Assembly (NCBI GenBank): GCA_020310875.1
Contig: CM035432.1
Coordinates: 91,532,018 to 91,596,017 of the forward strand
Length of the DNA: 64,000 nucleotides
From: Ceratopteris richardii
Lineage: Eukaryota; Streptophyta; Polypodiopsida; Polypodiales; Pteridaceae
Reading direction: 5' to 3'
Shown here: positions 23,021-34,150 of the stretch, in pieces
Numbering within the stretch: the first letter of the stretch is position 1
Layout of the letters: each line of letters starts with the position of its first letter
Position numbers and translations under genes: made by a program
The notes under the pieces: model-generated
Told to the model about the DNA's origin: nothing
The model's database searches: none
The model's input: the letters and a program-made list of their open reading frames with translations, nothing else

Positions 23021-23910
23021 ATGGCACACACCAAGCAAACTGCAAGGAAAGATCGCGTCTTCTTTCCTAGCCCTCATCTAGGGACACAACGCCCACCATG
23101 GTTGCAACCCCCCCAAAGACCTCGAAGTGGTTCCCAGAGCACATCTGTGCCTGTGTCACACCATGGCACACCACTTGGGAGCCATTGAGTGCGAGAAAAT
23201 GAAGTGTCCAATAGACAAGAGTATTACACTCCAGGACGATCAGAGTCCATTTCAGATGATGAGCCACCAACAAGCACACCCATCAAATCAAGACCCAAAC
23301 AGAAGTTGATCAGAAGGAGTGTACCAGAGAGCGAAGAAAAGTCATCCCCGAATGAGGAAAGCGGCAATCAACCACCATGGAATGATATGCAAATTCCAAC
23401 GAGCCATAGGGTGACACATGGAGGTAAGACACTTCCACAAGGACAAGGGCAAATACCAACAGAGGAGGAAAGAGAGCAAAGTCAACAACCACATGAACAA
23501 CAAAATGTGCAAGATGAAGCTGGGCCCTCACATCGTGTACATCGGAGAAAAAAAACTATCAACCACGACGTCGACCTCAACGCCAGCCAAACATACCTCC
23601 CAACACAAGAGCTCCACAAAGACGAAGGAAGCACTACAGGGCTTTTGCAGAGATACGACACTACCAAAAGTCCATTGAACTACTCATACCACGAAGAGCT
23701 TTTGCAAGGGTAGTGAAAGAGGAACTACAAAGCTACCAAGCAGGTCTAAGAATACAAGGGGTAGCACTTGAAGCACTTCAAGAGGCAGCTGAGGCCTACC
23801 TCATCTCCATGCTTGAGGACTCTAACCTCTGTGCTATCCATGCCAAGAGAGTAACCATACAACCGAAGGACATTCAGCTAGCAAGAAGAATTAGAGGAAA
23901 TAATCCATGA
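23021..23910 (+). pseudogene. histone H3-like variant with a tail of about 210 residues
   Basis: Starts MAHTKQTARKD, matching the H3 tail start (ARTKQTARK) with R2 changed to H. A long, basic, S/P/Q-rich tail follows. The C-terminus is a histone fold: [23 protein letters not shown], then [21 protein letters not shown] and [12 protein letters not shown], ending NNP. Canonical H3 has only about 48 residues before this alpha-N segment; here there are about 209. Loop 1 keeps H3 length, without the insertion typical of CENH3, so I do not call it CENH3. Two breaks: an in-frame TGA at 23186-23188, and a one-base extra A in the A8 run at 23548-23555. An intron removing the TGA cannot be excluded. TATA box 43 bp upstream; it lies between a transposase-like gene and two palindromes. 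Confidence 0.8.
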
Positions 23911-24138
23911 TGTGTATATTATACCCTATGATAGGCTACTTTGCGATGTAATACAATGGATAATAGAAAATTTTGTTTTGACTTATATTCTTTGTCTCTT
24001 GTTTCTCTCTCACTCTCTCTCTCTCTTTCAATCAATTATATATGGATTCAGTTAAACATGCATGCACTTGCCTATTGTTTTGTGACTAGATATGTTCCTT
24101 TTCTACCTATTGATGTGCAACATGTCCTTTTCATACCC
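23911..24138. other. spacer after H3-like gene
   Basis: Holds a short CT tract near 24005-24027 and no gene. It leads into the first palindrome. Confidence 0.4.
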
Positions 24139-24229
24139 AAAAAACCCCCAGCCATAGAAACGCGGGATTCAGCCCTGCAAAATTTTTGCAGGGCTGAATC
24201 CCGAGTTTCTGTGGCTAGGGTTTTTTTTG
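24139..24229. repeat. palindrome 1 between convergent genes
   Basis: A near-perfect inverted repeat centred at 24182/24183, with arms of about 45 bp. Arm landmarks are AAAAACCC, CAGCCA-AGAAAC, GGGATTCAGCCC and TGCAAAA. There is essentially no loop. It shares its arm words with palindrome 2. It could fold as a long hairpin in RNA or a cruciform in DNA. As it sits between converging transcription units it may act as a transcript end, or it may be a small foldback element. Confidence 0.85.
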
Positions 24230-24449
24230 CAATATTTGGTCTTTTGTAAGCATAAAACATATGGTAGAGATGCAATGGTATGCATAAAAGGTAATCATTG
24301 TATGCTTAAAAGGTATGGATGAGATCTTTATCTAGTTAAAGCTGAGTTTATACCCTACTGGTAATCTTTGGTCCTGATTCTACCAAAACCAAGTGAAAAT
24401 CTAAAATTACATACTTTCCTATGTTTTGTAGCACCTAAAAACACTAGAT

Positions 24450-24550
24450 AAGGCCAAAAAAGCCCCAGCCACAGAAACGCAGGAAACAGCCCTGCAAAAA
24501 TTTTGCAGGGTTGTTTCCCGCGTTTCTGTGGCTGGGGCTTTTTTGGCCTT
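24450..24550. repeat. palindrome 2 between convergent genes
   Basis: An inverted repeat centred near 24500, with arms of about 50 bp. Arm landmarks are AAGGCCAAAAAAGCCCC, AGCCACAGAAACGC, ACAGCCCTGC and AAAA, with only a few mismatches. The inner half closely resembles palindrome 1, so the two are copies of one family about 310 bp apart. Confidence 0.88.
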
Positions 24551-24708
24551 TTTTTATGCATATAATTATACAAAGGACCAAAGGACAATTCAAAGAACCC
24601 CAATTAGATACAATTTGTGGAGAGAAGATAAGTTCAATTTTTTAGCACATTCATATACAAAAATAGACAAATGATGAAAAAAAAAGTGTGTATTATCAAG
24701 ACATTACA

Positions 24709-27308
24709 TCATTTCTCAGCTGCCTTCAATTTCTCTACAACTTTCTTTCTCCTTTGTAGAGATTGAGGCAGCTGGTAAGTCAATATAGATCTTGATATTA
24801 CATGGGGTTCTTGCATTCCAAGACCCATGGCGATACCTATTGGCCCTAATACTTTTCCTCTAAAATTAAGTCCTAATGTAGTTACAACTAAGGATTTCCT
24901 AACCAAAATGACACAATTAGTGCCTTGGGTAATTGTACATAAACACAAAATCTTGCTAAGGGCCTTCAAGCACCAAGTCATGAAGTGCCCATCCGAACTG
25001 TAGTCTTTGTGTATGATAACAAAATCATCCTTTGGCAACTTTCCGATGTAGTTTGCCAAGGATGCACCACTCCCACGAGAAGCTCGATCCCCACCAGACC
25101 TTGCTGCGAACTTGTCGAGCTCAATTGCTTCCTGTTAAGAAAAAATGAGAATTCAAGCTCTTACAATGTTAACTTAAATTATCGATTTATTTAATTCAAT
25201 TACCACTTACATCATGAAGCTTGTCGCCCCTCTTCCAGGGGCATCAAGATCAATGCTAGAGTGGGCCATGCCACTCTGCTCTGCTACAGGGGATGTAGGA
25301 ATTTTTTGCTTCAGTATCCTCTCCCGTGCTGCACTGAACTCCTCCTCCGTAGTAGAATTGTTGTCATCATTTAAAATATCAGCACACACCATTGCTATGG
25401 TGTCTGCCATAGAATCCCCAAGTGGGATGGACTTCTTTTCAAGTATGTCAGATGTGTTGTCAAGTGGAACATCTGACATTGTGGAGAAGATACTCAAGCA
25501 TTCATCTAGACGTAGACCGAATCCCTTCTCAATGTCATGAAGTAAAATAAATTCCTCTCCATCCACAACGATGCTGGAGAGATATTCAAGTTCCACCTCT
25601 GGTAATGTGGGCTCAGAGGGGTTGAGATTTGAAGGGGGGGCCTCCTCCATGCTTGATTGCGCACGTAGTTTATCCTCAACACCACCAGGAAATTCTTGGT
25701 GGATTGTAATGCTTTCTTTGGCAAAATTTATGGCCTCTGGTTGAGGCTCATTCTTCTCCTTAACAAAACCCCCAGTGACAAGGTTGGGGAGCTCAACAAG
25801 TGTAGGTTCAGGCTCCTCATTAATAATAAAATATGTTGTTGCAATGTAGGATAGGTACTTTGTACCCATCCTCTTCTTTTTGTTAAGTTTTTTTACTAAT
25901 GGCACAGAGTCATCTAGTAAGTGCCCTGCAGTTTCAGCAATTGCCATGAAACGCTTAAGGCGCTTCATGAAGGCTTCATCACCTCTGTGTATGTAGAGTA
26001 GAAGGTCACATGGAACCCATTTACCCTCATAAGGTGGTATTTCTATGGAGAAACGCAAGATGTAGTACTCAAGGAACTCTATGATTTCCTTGAGCACATC
26101 AGAGTTCAGTTGAATTGTTTTGTCTAGATCAGGGACTCTAGACAGTAGGTCATACAAGTGGTTTTGACCTTTGAACTCAGTTGATTCCAAGAACTCATTG
26201 AAGAGTTCATGTGGACGTTTGGGTTGCAGGGTACTGGAGGATGCGGCAGCCATTGCGCGTGATGCTAGCTTCTGTGCGTACTCTGCAAGTGATTGTAGCT
26301 CTTCTTGGTTGCAAAAGTCAGAAATGAGAGAATAAGTGTTGCTTTTATAGTAGTTTCAAAATTTTAAAGTGAGTGGGACCCATTTTAAAACTAAAACTGA
26401 TACCTTCAAATAAAACAATTTTCTTCTTTGGTGCATCCCCTTTGGTGCATCCTTCTACAAGTCCCCAATTTTCACCTAGCAAACCCTCTACCTGCTCATA
26501 CGTGATATCTTTTAACATGAACATTGTTGAAGTCTCTAGAATTGTGAATATCTGAAATAAATGTACAAAACAATGAACAGGAACACACCAATGTAATCCT
26601 ATAGATCTTGAAACTCTTGTAAATTTCAAAGAGTTGTGTATGTCCATCACCATCTTATGCTTCAAAGATGTTAATGTCCATACATCAGGTTGCGGCCACT
26701 CGAGCTTTAAGAGAGAATCTACCTTAATCATATCTAACTTGCCAAAATCATTTGATGAAGAGAGTACAACATATGTATGTGTGTAAAAGAAAACTCTCTC
26801 ACGTAATAGCTGAGCAGGACGGGCTTGTGGAAAGACTATCGACCCAACATCTACATGCAATGCTTGGAAAGTACCTGTAAGACTATGAAGTGGTTGTTCT
26901 TCCACCAAGGTAGAAGGAAATATGTCTACAACAAAAACTACACAACTTAGCTAGGTATATTATGAAATTTGGACAAAAGTCAATGAGTAATACTTACAGT
27001 TGATAGGATATCTCATTTTGTTTGAGTTTTCCAATTTCATGGTTGACATTGTGAACACATGTTGTACAATGGCAACAGTTTCACCATTTTTTGAGCTTTT
27101 TGAAGCCTAGTAACTTCCCTTTCCAATGAAGATCCAAGTTTCCACGATCTCTCACACGGTGAGGACCAACACTAGAGGGTTGCATGTACACCCATGCACC
27201 TTTGCAGAACTCCTGTCCTAACCAAAATCCTTCAGGAGCCTTGATATTGTGACATTTTATCGCGATAACCTCATCTTTTGGACGTCTATGAGATTTAGGT
27301 TTCTCCAT
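24709..27308 (-). pseudogene. multi-exon accessory protein, unknown function
   Basis: A leftward gene. Likely exons: 27308-26998, 26925-26404, 26282-25211 and 25131-24709, with introns of 72, 121 and 79 bp (GTAAGTATT, GTATCAG and GTAAGTGG donors; TTGTAG, TTGCAG and TTAACAG acceptors). Introns 1 and 2 join in phase. About 775 codons. Landmarks: EVIAIKCHNIKAPEGFWLG in exon 1, SIVFPQARPAQLL and YEQVEGLLGENWG in exon 2, a long acidic region in exon 3, and GKLPKDDFVII plus a lysine-rich end in exon 4. No domain recognised. Two single-base frame problems fall in homopolymers: T6 at 27087-27092, and C4 at 25227-25230, which shifts the last junction by one. An alternative is two genes, the second starting at ATG 26253 behind a TATA box. 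Confidence 0.55.
26342..26349 (-). promoter_or_regulatory. possible TATA box inside the accessory gene
   Basis: The minus strand reads TATAAAAG about 90 bp before the ATG at 26253. It would support a separate downstream gene of 348+ codons. However, the same bases lie in the 121-bp intron that joins the exons in phase, so both readings stay open. Confidence 0.35.
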
Positions 27309-27796
27309 TGGAGATCAGGCTATGGAAGTGATAGTAGGAATTCAAAGAAGATGATGCATAGAGAAAGAAATGGAGATGCAGGAGCTGCAATGGTGTGCTA
27401 GGGAGAGAAAGTAGTGGAAAGAGATGACTTTTTGGGACCTGGGTATGAAAATGTGAGGTTTTGGAGGGAGAAAGTTGCATTTTGAGTTATTTTTTAAAAA
27501 GTCACTTTTTTCACTTCAGTTCATGCACGGATTTCGATTTAGAACCCAAAAATAGCACTTTTGATCCTAAAAAGTGGTTGGGGGACCATTAAATGGTGTT
27601 ATGATGAGTTTTATAACTTTTTGAAAATTTTGAATTTTTGGGCCCAGGTAAGTTACGAGATTCCTTTCTCTCTCTAGAGGCAAAACCTGAACATAGGGGA
27701 ATCATGTCCCCTCATCCCCCTTCAGCCTAGTGATTTATAGGCTATAGACTGTGTCCACCACCCTCCTCTCATTGGTCCATCACTAATCACTCCTTA
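27309..27796. other. right subterminal region of the transposon
   Basis: No gene. It is presumably the promoter of the leftward gene. It includes a CTCTCTCTCT tract near 27668. Confidence 0.4.
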
Positions 27797-27845
27797 ATCC
27801 AAAAGGCCCATGCAGGGTTCATTTTTTTCCCTAATGGACCCCTAG
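27797..27845 (-). repeat. right terminal inverted repeat
   Basis: AAGGCCCATGCAGGGTTCA, a T run and CCCTAATG form the reverse complement of the left repeat. Its outer limit is uncertain by about ten bases. Confidence 0.65.
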
Positions 27846-28073
27846 GAGCTTGATTTGACATAACTTTTTCAAAAGTCCATTTTTTGAGCTCTATAGCTAG
27901 TTTGAAATCTTGTTTTGAATCCCACACGGCCTCAACTTTTTTCTAAGAATAATGCGTTGATTTTCAGATAGACTAATTTGAAGTTGACCCTCAGGTGGGA
28001 CTAGGAAACCAAGGAGACTCCAAAGGATTTTGAGCAATACAAAGGGGGATATTGGGACCAGAAGATAAAACTT
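27846..28073. other. flank between transposon and gag remnant
   Basis: No gene seen. Gypsy gag similarity to the 45-kb copy begins at the ATG at 28074. Confidence 0.4.
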
Positions 28074-30646
28074 ATGAACCTAGATCTGGCAAACACTTAG
28101 GCAAAGATAGGCAAAGCATTAGATCATCTGAGGCTAGTGTCAACCATACAGCTAAGTCTTGGGCACAACAACTAAGTGGTTATCCCTAGGTGCTAAGTTC
28201 AGACACAAGTGATTTAGAAATGTCTTTTAGCATGGGGAAACCTGCTGGTGGCTCAGGCACTGCCTATCTACAAACACCAGAAGGTTCATAGAAGACACAG
28301 TTGGAATATATTCAGACCAACCGATTAGATGATCACATCTATGAGGATGGCCTGAGGCGATCAGTGGTCCAACTCAAAAATCCAAATCAACCCTTTGGAC
28401 TTGAATACCCAGTAGTCAAGTTCAAAGAGGGTTCATACATTGATAAGTAAGGAACCATGTATGTGGTCACCAACTTACCAGACAGGACATATGAGTTTGG
28501 AAACAGCATTTCTGAGAGTGAGATAGTAGACCTAGAGCAAGGAGATGTAGGACGAGAACCCAAGACTCCTAGAGGTAAGTTAGTTTTGACCAGAGTGATC
28601 ACTCCAGATTGGATCCCTCAAGACAACAAAAGCATAGAACTATTCTTGGATGTAGAAAAAGAGGAAGCCTTTTGGAGATTCAAGCCAGATCAACCTAACC
28701 CAATAGTCACTATTTACGAGTTCAAGGATCCGGAAACACCAGGCAAAGTTGTCTACCTAGATAACACGTCAGAGAAAATGTTCTTGGTAACAGAACATGA
28801 TAGACATGCATATGCTTGGAAGAGTGAATTGATTTTCCCTCCACCAAGATCCAATGTTTCCCATGGCCTCCAAGGAGTAGTATCATCCAAAGCTCATGAA
28901 AACCAGAGGGAAAGGACTAGAGAGAGACTTGAGGTAAGCTTTACACACAATGTGGGTAGAGAAAAATCAATACTAGAAGGTAAAATACATGAAAGAGAGA
29001 GACATCAAGCACAAATGCATCGAATAGATAAACACAATTTTCCATTGCCTAGACCCCGAGAGTACCCAAGGACCCTTAGACCCTGTCAAGCGGTCAAGAC
29101 AATGAAAAACTACTTTGATGGGTTAGGAGACCCCTATGATCATGTGGCCAAGTTCAAACAAGTGTTAAGAGCTGAACAAGTTGACGATTTGTTCACCTAG
29201 TTTGAGGCATTTGATTTGGCTCTCAAGGTAACACATCATCCTTGATCCACAGCTTCAAGTAGACACCCTAAGAAACAGTGTGACTTGCAAGAAGACGGTT
29301 CAGACAATATTTAGAAAGATGCCCTATTCCAAAGTTACCCACACCAACCAAACAAGTGGCTTTGTTTTTAGATGGCGTACTAAGCACAAAGTTGACATCA
29401 TATGTGTACTTGAAAGAACCTAGATCCATAGAGGACCGTGTGCGCATGTGCATAGACATAGAAGACAACTTGGGTGAGGAGCTAGGACTGTCCAAACTCT
29501 ATAAGGATTCTGATAGTTCTACTAATCATACCTCCAAGACCCCCAAGTCCTCCAAGGAGATAGATGCGATAGCTGAGAAAGTTGCCAAGAAGCTAGGAGT
29601 TCAAAATAGACAAAAACCAAGGGTCACCTCATTAAAGCGATGTTACAACTGTAGAGGAGACCATATGGCTAATGTTTGTCCGATGATGGCTCAACCCCAA
29701 GGAGACTTGAATTCTCCATACTCCACAATTGAGAGAAAATACACGAACCACACGGATCAAGATTATCCATACAATAGGTAGGCTGTCAGACAAAATCATC
29801 AGGAACCTTACGAGCTGGGTAGGTATCAAAAACAATACCAACAACCGTATTATAGGCCACCACAACAATATCAACCTCAGTACCAACAGTAGTATCAGGC
29901 ACCATATAGGCCACAACTTGTCCTAGGAAACCGACTGCCAGCTCCTACCAACGTGATTCCAGTTAAGTATGCAATGGCAGAGGAGAACCCTAATAGAGCA
30001 GTGGTGCCAGTGACCCCTTTGGTCTCAGAAAACAACCCTCGTGCTCAGAGTTCTGACTACTCCTATGAAGATAGTCCACAAGCTTATTCCACAGAGTCAC
30101 TTGAGCATAGTGAGACTTATCCATATTAGTATGAGGCACCACCTATGGAAACAAATGGGGAGCCTGAATACTCTAATGTCACGTACACAAATCCTAACCC
30201 CAGGCCCCAATCAAGAGAAGTAAGACCACAAGCCCCTAGAGGACCATGTTTTAGATGTCAAGGTGACCATTTCATTCATGAATGTTCCCAGCTACCATCT
30301 CCAGGACAAGGACAAAACATCACAATACAAGCCTTTTGTCCTGAGTGTGGCAAAGAACATCTTCCGAGAGATTGTCCAAGGAACCCCTCTAGTGCGGCCA
30401 AGGTTACACTCATTAATGTGGGAGTCTTAGTGGTCGATTCAAGTTCAAGTGGCAATAATGTGGCTCCTATACAGGTAGTTACTAGGGTACAAGCCTTAAA
30501 ACAAGATAAGCCAGTTGAACAATCAAAGTCAAGTGAAGTAGGAGAAGCCTAGTAAGAGGAAAACAAGGACTTGGAAGGATACTAGAGAGAAGGCCAATCG
30601 CAAGTGGAATAGAAAGCTATCGGAACTCGAAGAATGCGTGAGAGAT
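28074..30646 (+). pseudogene. gypsy gag remnant, relative of the 45-kb element
   Basis: Aligns along its length with gag at 45381-48030: MNLRSG start, QLEYIQTNRL, TPDWIPQDNKSIELFL, MKNYFDGLGDPYDHVA, CYNCRGDHMANVC, CFRCQGDHFIHEC and CGKEHLPRDC. All three CX2CX3HX4C-type knuckles are present. Several stops and frame changes, plus a deletion around 29220-29270, break it. Here the third knuckle is in frame (FCPECGKEH), which shows that the main copy lost a base at the matching place. Similarity stops at about 30646, where LINE sequence begins without a gap. Confidence 0.85.
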
Positions 30647-31930
30647 GGCATTGTCTAAACATTTTTTGTGCTGCATCCGGATCTAAAATAAATCACTCGA
30701 AAATTAGTCTCAAGGATATTTTGCGGCCCTCACTTCAATTCTTGACTGACCAGGGATGTAAAGAAATAAACAATGGACAACTTTTTTGGTTGCATGGTTT
30801 CCCGATGGGTTTTGAAGTATCTATTGGTTAGTGTTGGAATTGGGCTCTTGACATACTATATTCTAAATTTGCCTACTAGAAGGGCATGCAACTCAACTTG
30901 GTAGGGCATGCTATGGTGATTGGCACATTCTTCATCTCATCCATTATCAATTTTCTTGCTTATTGGAGACCAAAAGACAAAGAATTAGTGAAGCTTGAAA
31001 GTACTTGTAGAAATTTCCTCTAGACTCATGATTCCAACAGGAGGGGCGTGCCCAAGATCAAGTTGGCCTTGTGCGTTGACCAAAGTGGTTTGGGCATTAT
31101 AAATATGGGTGGTATTGTAGATAAATTGGTTTCCAAATTGCTTCTCAAAGCATGGTGCAATGTGGAAGCTTTTGGGGCAACACTAATTCTCATGGAAAAA
31201 TCCTCTCTTATGCTTTAGGGAATCCCTAGATGGAAGGATGTTAATCTGCTCACCTTGTTGTTTTCTCAGCATCCAGTGGCTCTAAAAGGCACTCACCTTG
31301 TTTGCTTGATTTGGTAGAATTGGAACAAGATGAACTATACATCAAGGTTAATCAAGATTGGAAATGGACGATTGAGATTTGGCAAAATTGTTCTATTTGT
31401 TTTCCTATCAAGGGAATCAAAGAAGTTGATTTGGATAACATCCAAAGAGCAAAGAGTTTATGGAACAAAGGTTTTAGCAAGTGGAAGCATCTTTGGAATC
31501 ATGATAAACAGCGTTGGATAAGGTTTGAGAACATAGACTATGTTAGGAGAATTGTCTTTGATGATTGGTGCCTTCTTAGGTAGAGAATCAACTCTTGGGA
31601 CAACTCAAAGGCTCTCTCCTTCTTGGGAATGACCCCTCCCCCTAGGATTGAAGGGTTAAGATGGAACAATGATAATAAATTAGAAAAAACTTTTAGGGTG
31701 CATAAGCATCAGATGGCAACTCATGTGTGTGGACCTATGGCGCCCTCTCATTGAAAACAAAAATAGTTCTCATGTCTCAAATCCTCTATCATGGTATCTG
31801 GACTAATGCCAAAGCTAATAAAATCTGTGGGTCCCTCACTGGTGTAAGTGTTGTGTCTGAGGTAGAGAGGACATTGATCATTTCTTCTTCTTGTGCCCTA
31901 GAAGCCCTAGAGGTAGCCAAAAGCTGAGAG
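30647..31930 (+). pseudogene. LINE ORF2 C-terminal remnant
   Basis: Related to the 3.9-8.4 kb LINE. CLNIFCAASGSKINHSK and WLHGFPMGFEVS correspond to CLEIFCLASGSQINHSK and LLGIPMGFQVS in that copy. ILYHGIWTNAKANKI (about 31780) corresponds to LIYHNGIWTGKKAKDI. Many stops and frame changes. Endonuclease and the RT catalytic core are missing. It starts exactly at the end of the gag remnant on the same strand. Confidence 0.75.
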
Positions 31931-32045
31931 TCCTTGATGGAGCCTCAAAATGCCTTGTACTTCCATGAATGTAGCAAGTACGAGCCAAGACTACATGAGA
32001 TTGCCAAAACATTAAGTATATTATTGAGAGCCCAAAACAGTGGGC

Positions 32046-32515
32046 AACCATTACAATAAAGAAGGCAACGTACATCCAAAGTGAGGGGCTAGAGATAGGG
32101 ACAAGAAATTTCTTGGAAGGCATTGAAATCTTGCAAGAAAGTTGGATGTTTTATGAAGTCCCCTCATAGTTACAGACAATTCAAAGCCTCAAGGCAATCT
32201 CCCCAAGTCCCTCCAATCCTTGGATAGAAATACAAGCCACCATGCAAGGAGAGTTGTGAAGGAGCCAAGGAGGGGTGCAAAGGCTCAAAAACACGAGAAA
32301 CGATACCCAAATTCCCCTATGATGAGCCCCAAGGTGCCTCGGAGGAGCCCTAGAGGAGCCCTAGAACACACCCCCAAGAACCGCCCAAAGTGCCCCCAAA
32401 GGTGTCAAGGAGGTCCCCCAACATGCCTCCAAGGATAGCCCAACGAGCCCTTGGAGTCCCTGTATGAAGGGGCAGAGGGCTACTCGCACCCCTATTTTCG
32501 AAATCCTCAACAATC
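32046..32515 (+). repeat. diverged direct repeat A, LTR-like
   Basis: Similar over about 470 bp to 33679-34150. Landmarks are CATTACAA-AAAGAAGGC, GCTTGCAAGAAAGTTGGATG, CCCAAGGTGCCT and CAAAGTGCCCC, ending CTCAACAA. Two copies in the same orientation about 1.6 kb apart look like the LTRs of a small or deleted element. The C-rich middle explains the proline-rich open frames. Confidence 0.6.
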
Positions 32516-32688
32516 TCCCCCTTTTAATACCTTGATGTCTTCATCAAGAAGGGGATACTAACTACAGCTAGGTACATGCACATTACGGCTAGAATGGAAA
32601 TTTTTGGAAGACTGAAAATGGGGAATCCTAAATCCTAGGCATGTGTTGAATTTTGGGAAGGACCCAATAGATAGAATGAGCTCTCGGT

Positions 32689-33335
32689 CTAGGGCAAGAA
32701 GACGGTCCTCTCGGACCCAGGCGCATTCTCATAGTGGTCAGCCTCAAGGGTAGATGGTGCCCAAAACGAGTATTTGGATAAACCTTTGAGCAAGCTGAAA
32801 TGAAAAGTGTTATGAATCTTTAGATCTAAAGGCAGCTCTAATTTGAAAGTGACCCCATTGTATTCCTTCAAAATCTTTTATGGTCCATATCTACGATGGC
32901 CAAATTTTGGCATAAGATTAGCATGCAGAGAGACATTTTTGAGGCTAAGAAGCACTAGATCATGTTTGGTGAAGAGTTCAAGTTGACCTTGAGCATTGTT
33001 TCTTTTTATGTACTTGTCTTTGTAGCTTTGCAAATGTGGGTAGGATGGTTTGAGGGTGCTATTATGGTGATGGCTTGAATGCACAATCTATGTTTTAGAG
33101 GGATTTATAAAGACGGTTAATGATCTTTTCATCATGTTCATGGCAAGTCTACTTACTTTTCATCTTATTTTTATCCAAGAAGAAAATCCTATGGTGTCTA
33201 AAGGGAGGGGACTTCTTACAATTACATATTTTCTGCTTAACTCGCCAATGGAATTATCAATCAAACATTCTTTTTTATGGCCATCAAAGTTGGCCACACA
33301 TGTTTCTTTTCATATCTTCCCCATGGCATTCCACA
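32689..33335 (-). pseudogene. chromovirus-type gypsy integrase C-terminus remnant
   Basis: The minus strand has HDLVLLSLKNVSL, FGHRRYGP, then KLELPLDLKIHNTFHFSLLK, the standard end of plant chromovirus integrases (DLVLLST-NL, G-F-I, YKL-LP--L-IHNVFHVSLLK). No chromodomain is visible. Frames are broken. The part above 33040 is repeated at 35185-35470. It lies between the two LTR-like repeats, in opposite orientation to the nearby copia. Confidence 0.6.
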
Positions 33336-33678
33336 AGTCAGAAGATCAACCAATCACTTCTCCAAGTAACCCTTGCTTCGAGTTGCTTTGTTTTTGTAAA
33401 TTCAAAATCCTAGCAAGTGCCTGCTAGACCGAATGACTCTTAGGAGTCTAAACGAAGAGGTTACCAATGTCTTCTCTACCATAGAATCAATGCTTACACC
33501 ATTGAAGGGCCCCATAGATTTGATTAACTTTGACATTGGTTTAAATTCCCCTATAAGGAACTTGCCACATAAGAACTACAGTTTGTTATCAATGAGAGGA
33601 TGCCACTCACGTTCCGTGATGAGTTCTCCTTTATCTCAAGGCCACCATCTCGTCTTGTCCTTGGCACATCCCTCGACA

Positions 33679-34150
33679 GGGACCATTACAAGAAAGAAGG
33701 CAGACTACATCCAAAGTGACGGGCTAGAGGTAGGGATGAGAGATCCCTTGGACGGCACCAAAAGCTTGCAAGAAAGTTGGATGTTTTAAGAGGTCCACTT
33801 AGAATTGTGCACAATTCGATGCCTCAAGGCAAAGTCGCCAAAGCCCTCCAAGGCCTTGAATAAAAATACAAGCTATCATGCGAGGAGAAGTGTGAAGAAG
33901 CCAAGAAGGAGGGATGTAGAGGCCCTAAAACATGAGAAATAGTACCCAAATGCCCTTGGGAGGAGCCCCCAAGGTGCCTTGAAAGAGCCCCACAAAACAC
34001 CCAATGCACCCCCAAGAACAACCCAAAGTGCCCCTAGAGGTGCCTGGGAGGCCCCTCAATGTGCCCCCAAGGACAACCCAACAAGGCCCCGAATCCCCGC
34101 ATGGAGGGGTGGAGGATCACCAGCACTTCGATTTTTGAAAATCTCAACAA
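33679..34150 (+). repeat. diverged direct repeat B, LTR-like
   Basis: The partner of 32046-32515. Many substitutions and small indels, so an old duplication or an old LTR pair. Confidence 0.6.

Larger units (their letters stand above)
19428..27845. mobile_element. putative composite DNA transposon with transposase, H3-like and accessory genes
   Basis: Bounded by an imperfect inverted repeat of about 40-45 bp whose core is CATTAGG, a run of A, then TGAACCCTGCATGGGCCTT. The left copy is at about 19437-19474 and the right copy, inverted, at about 27797-27836. Inside, two genes run rightward (transposase-like, histone H3-like) and one multi-exon gene runs leftward. They converge on two related palindromes. 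I could not find a clear target duplication, so exact ends are uncertain. Gypsy-derived sequence starts at 28074, outside the right end. The boundaries are inferred from the inverted repeat; the internal genes could still be independent residents. Confidence 0.55.

Noticed and set aside
23021..23910. Calling the H3-like gene CENH3
   Set aside because: Loop 1 has canonical H3 length without the CENH3 insertion, and the N-terminus keeps TKQTARK. A divergent H3 variant is the safer call.
26552..26588. A 37-bp intron in exon 2 of the accessory gene
   Set aside because: GT and AG are present but it is too short for a plant intron and the frame is open through it.
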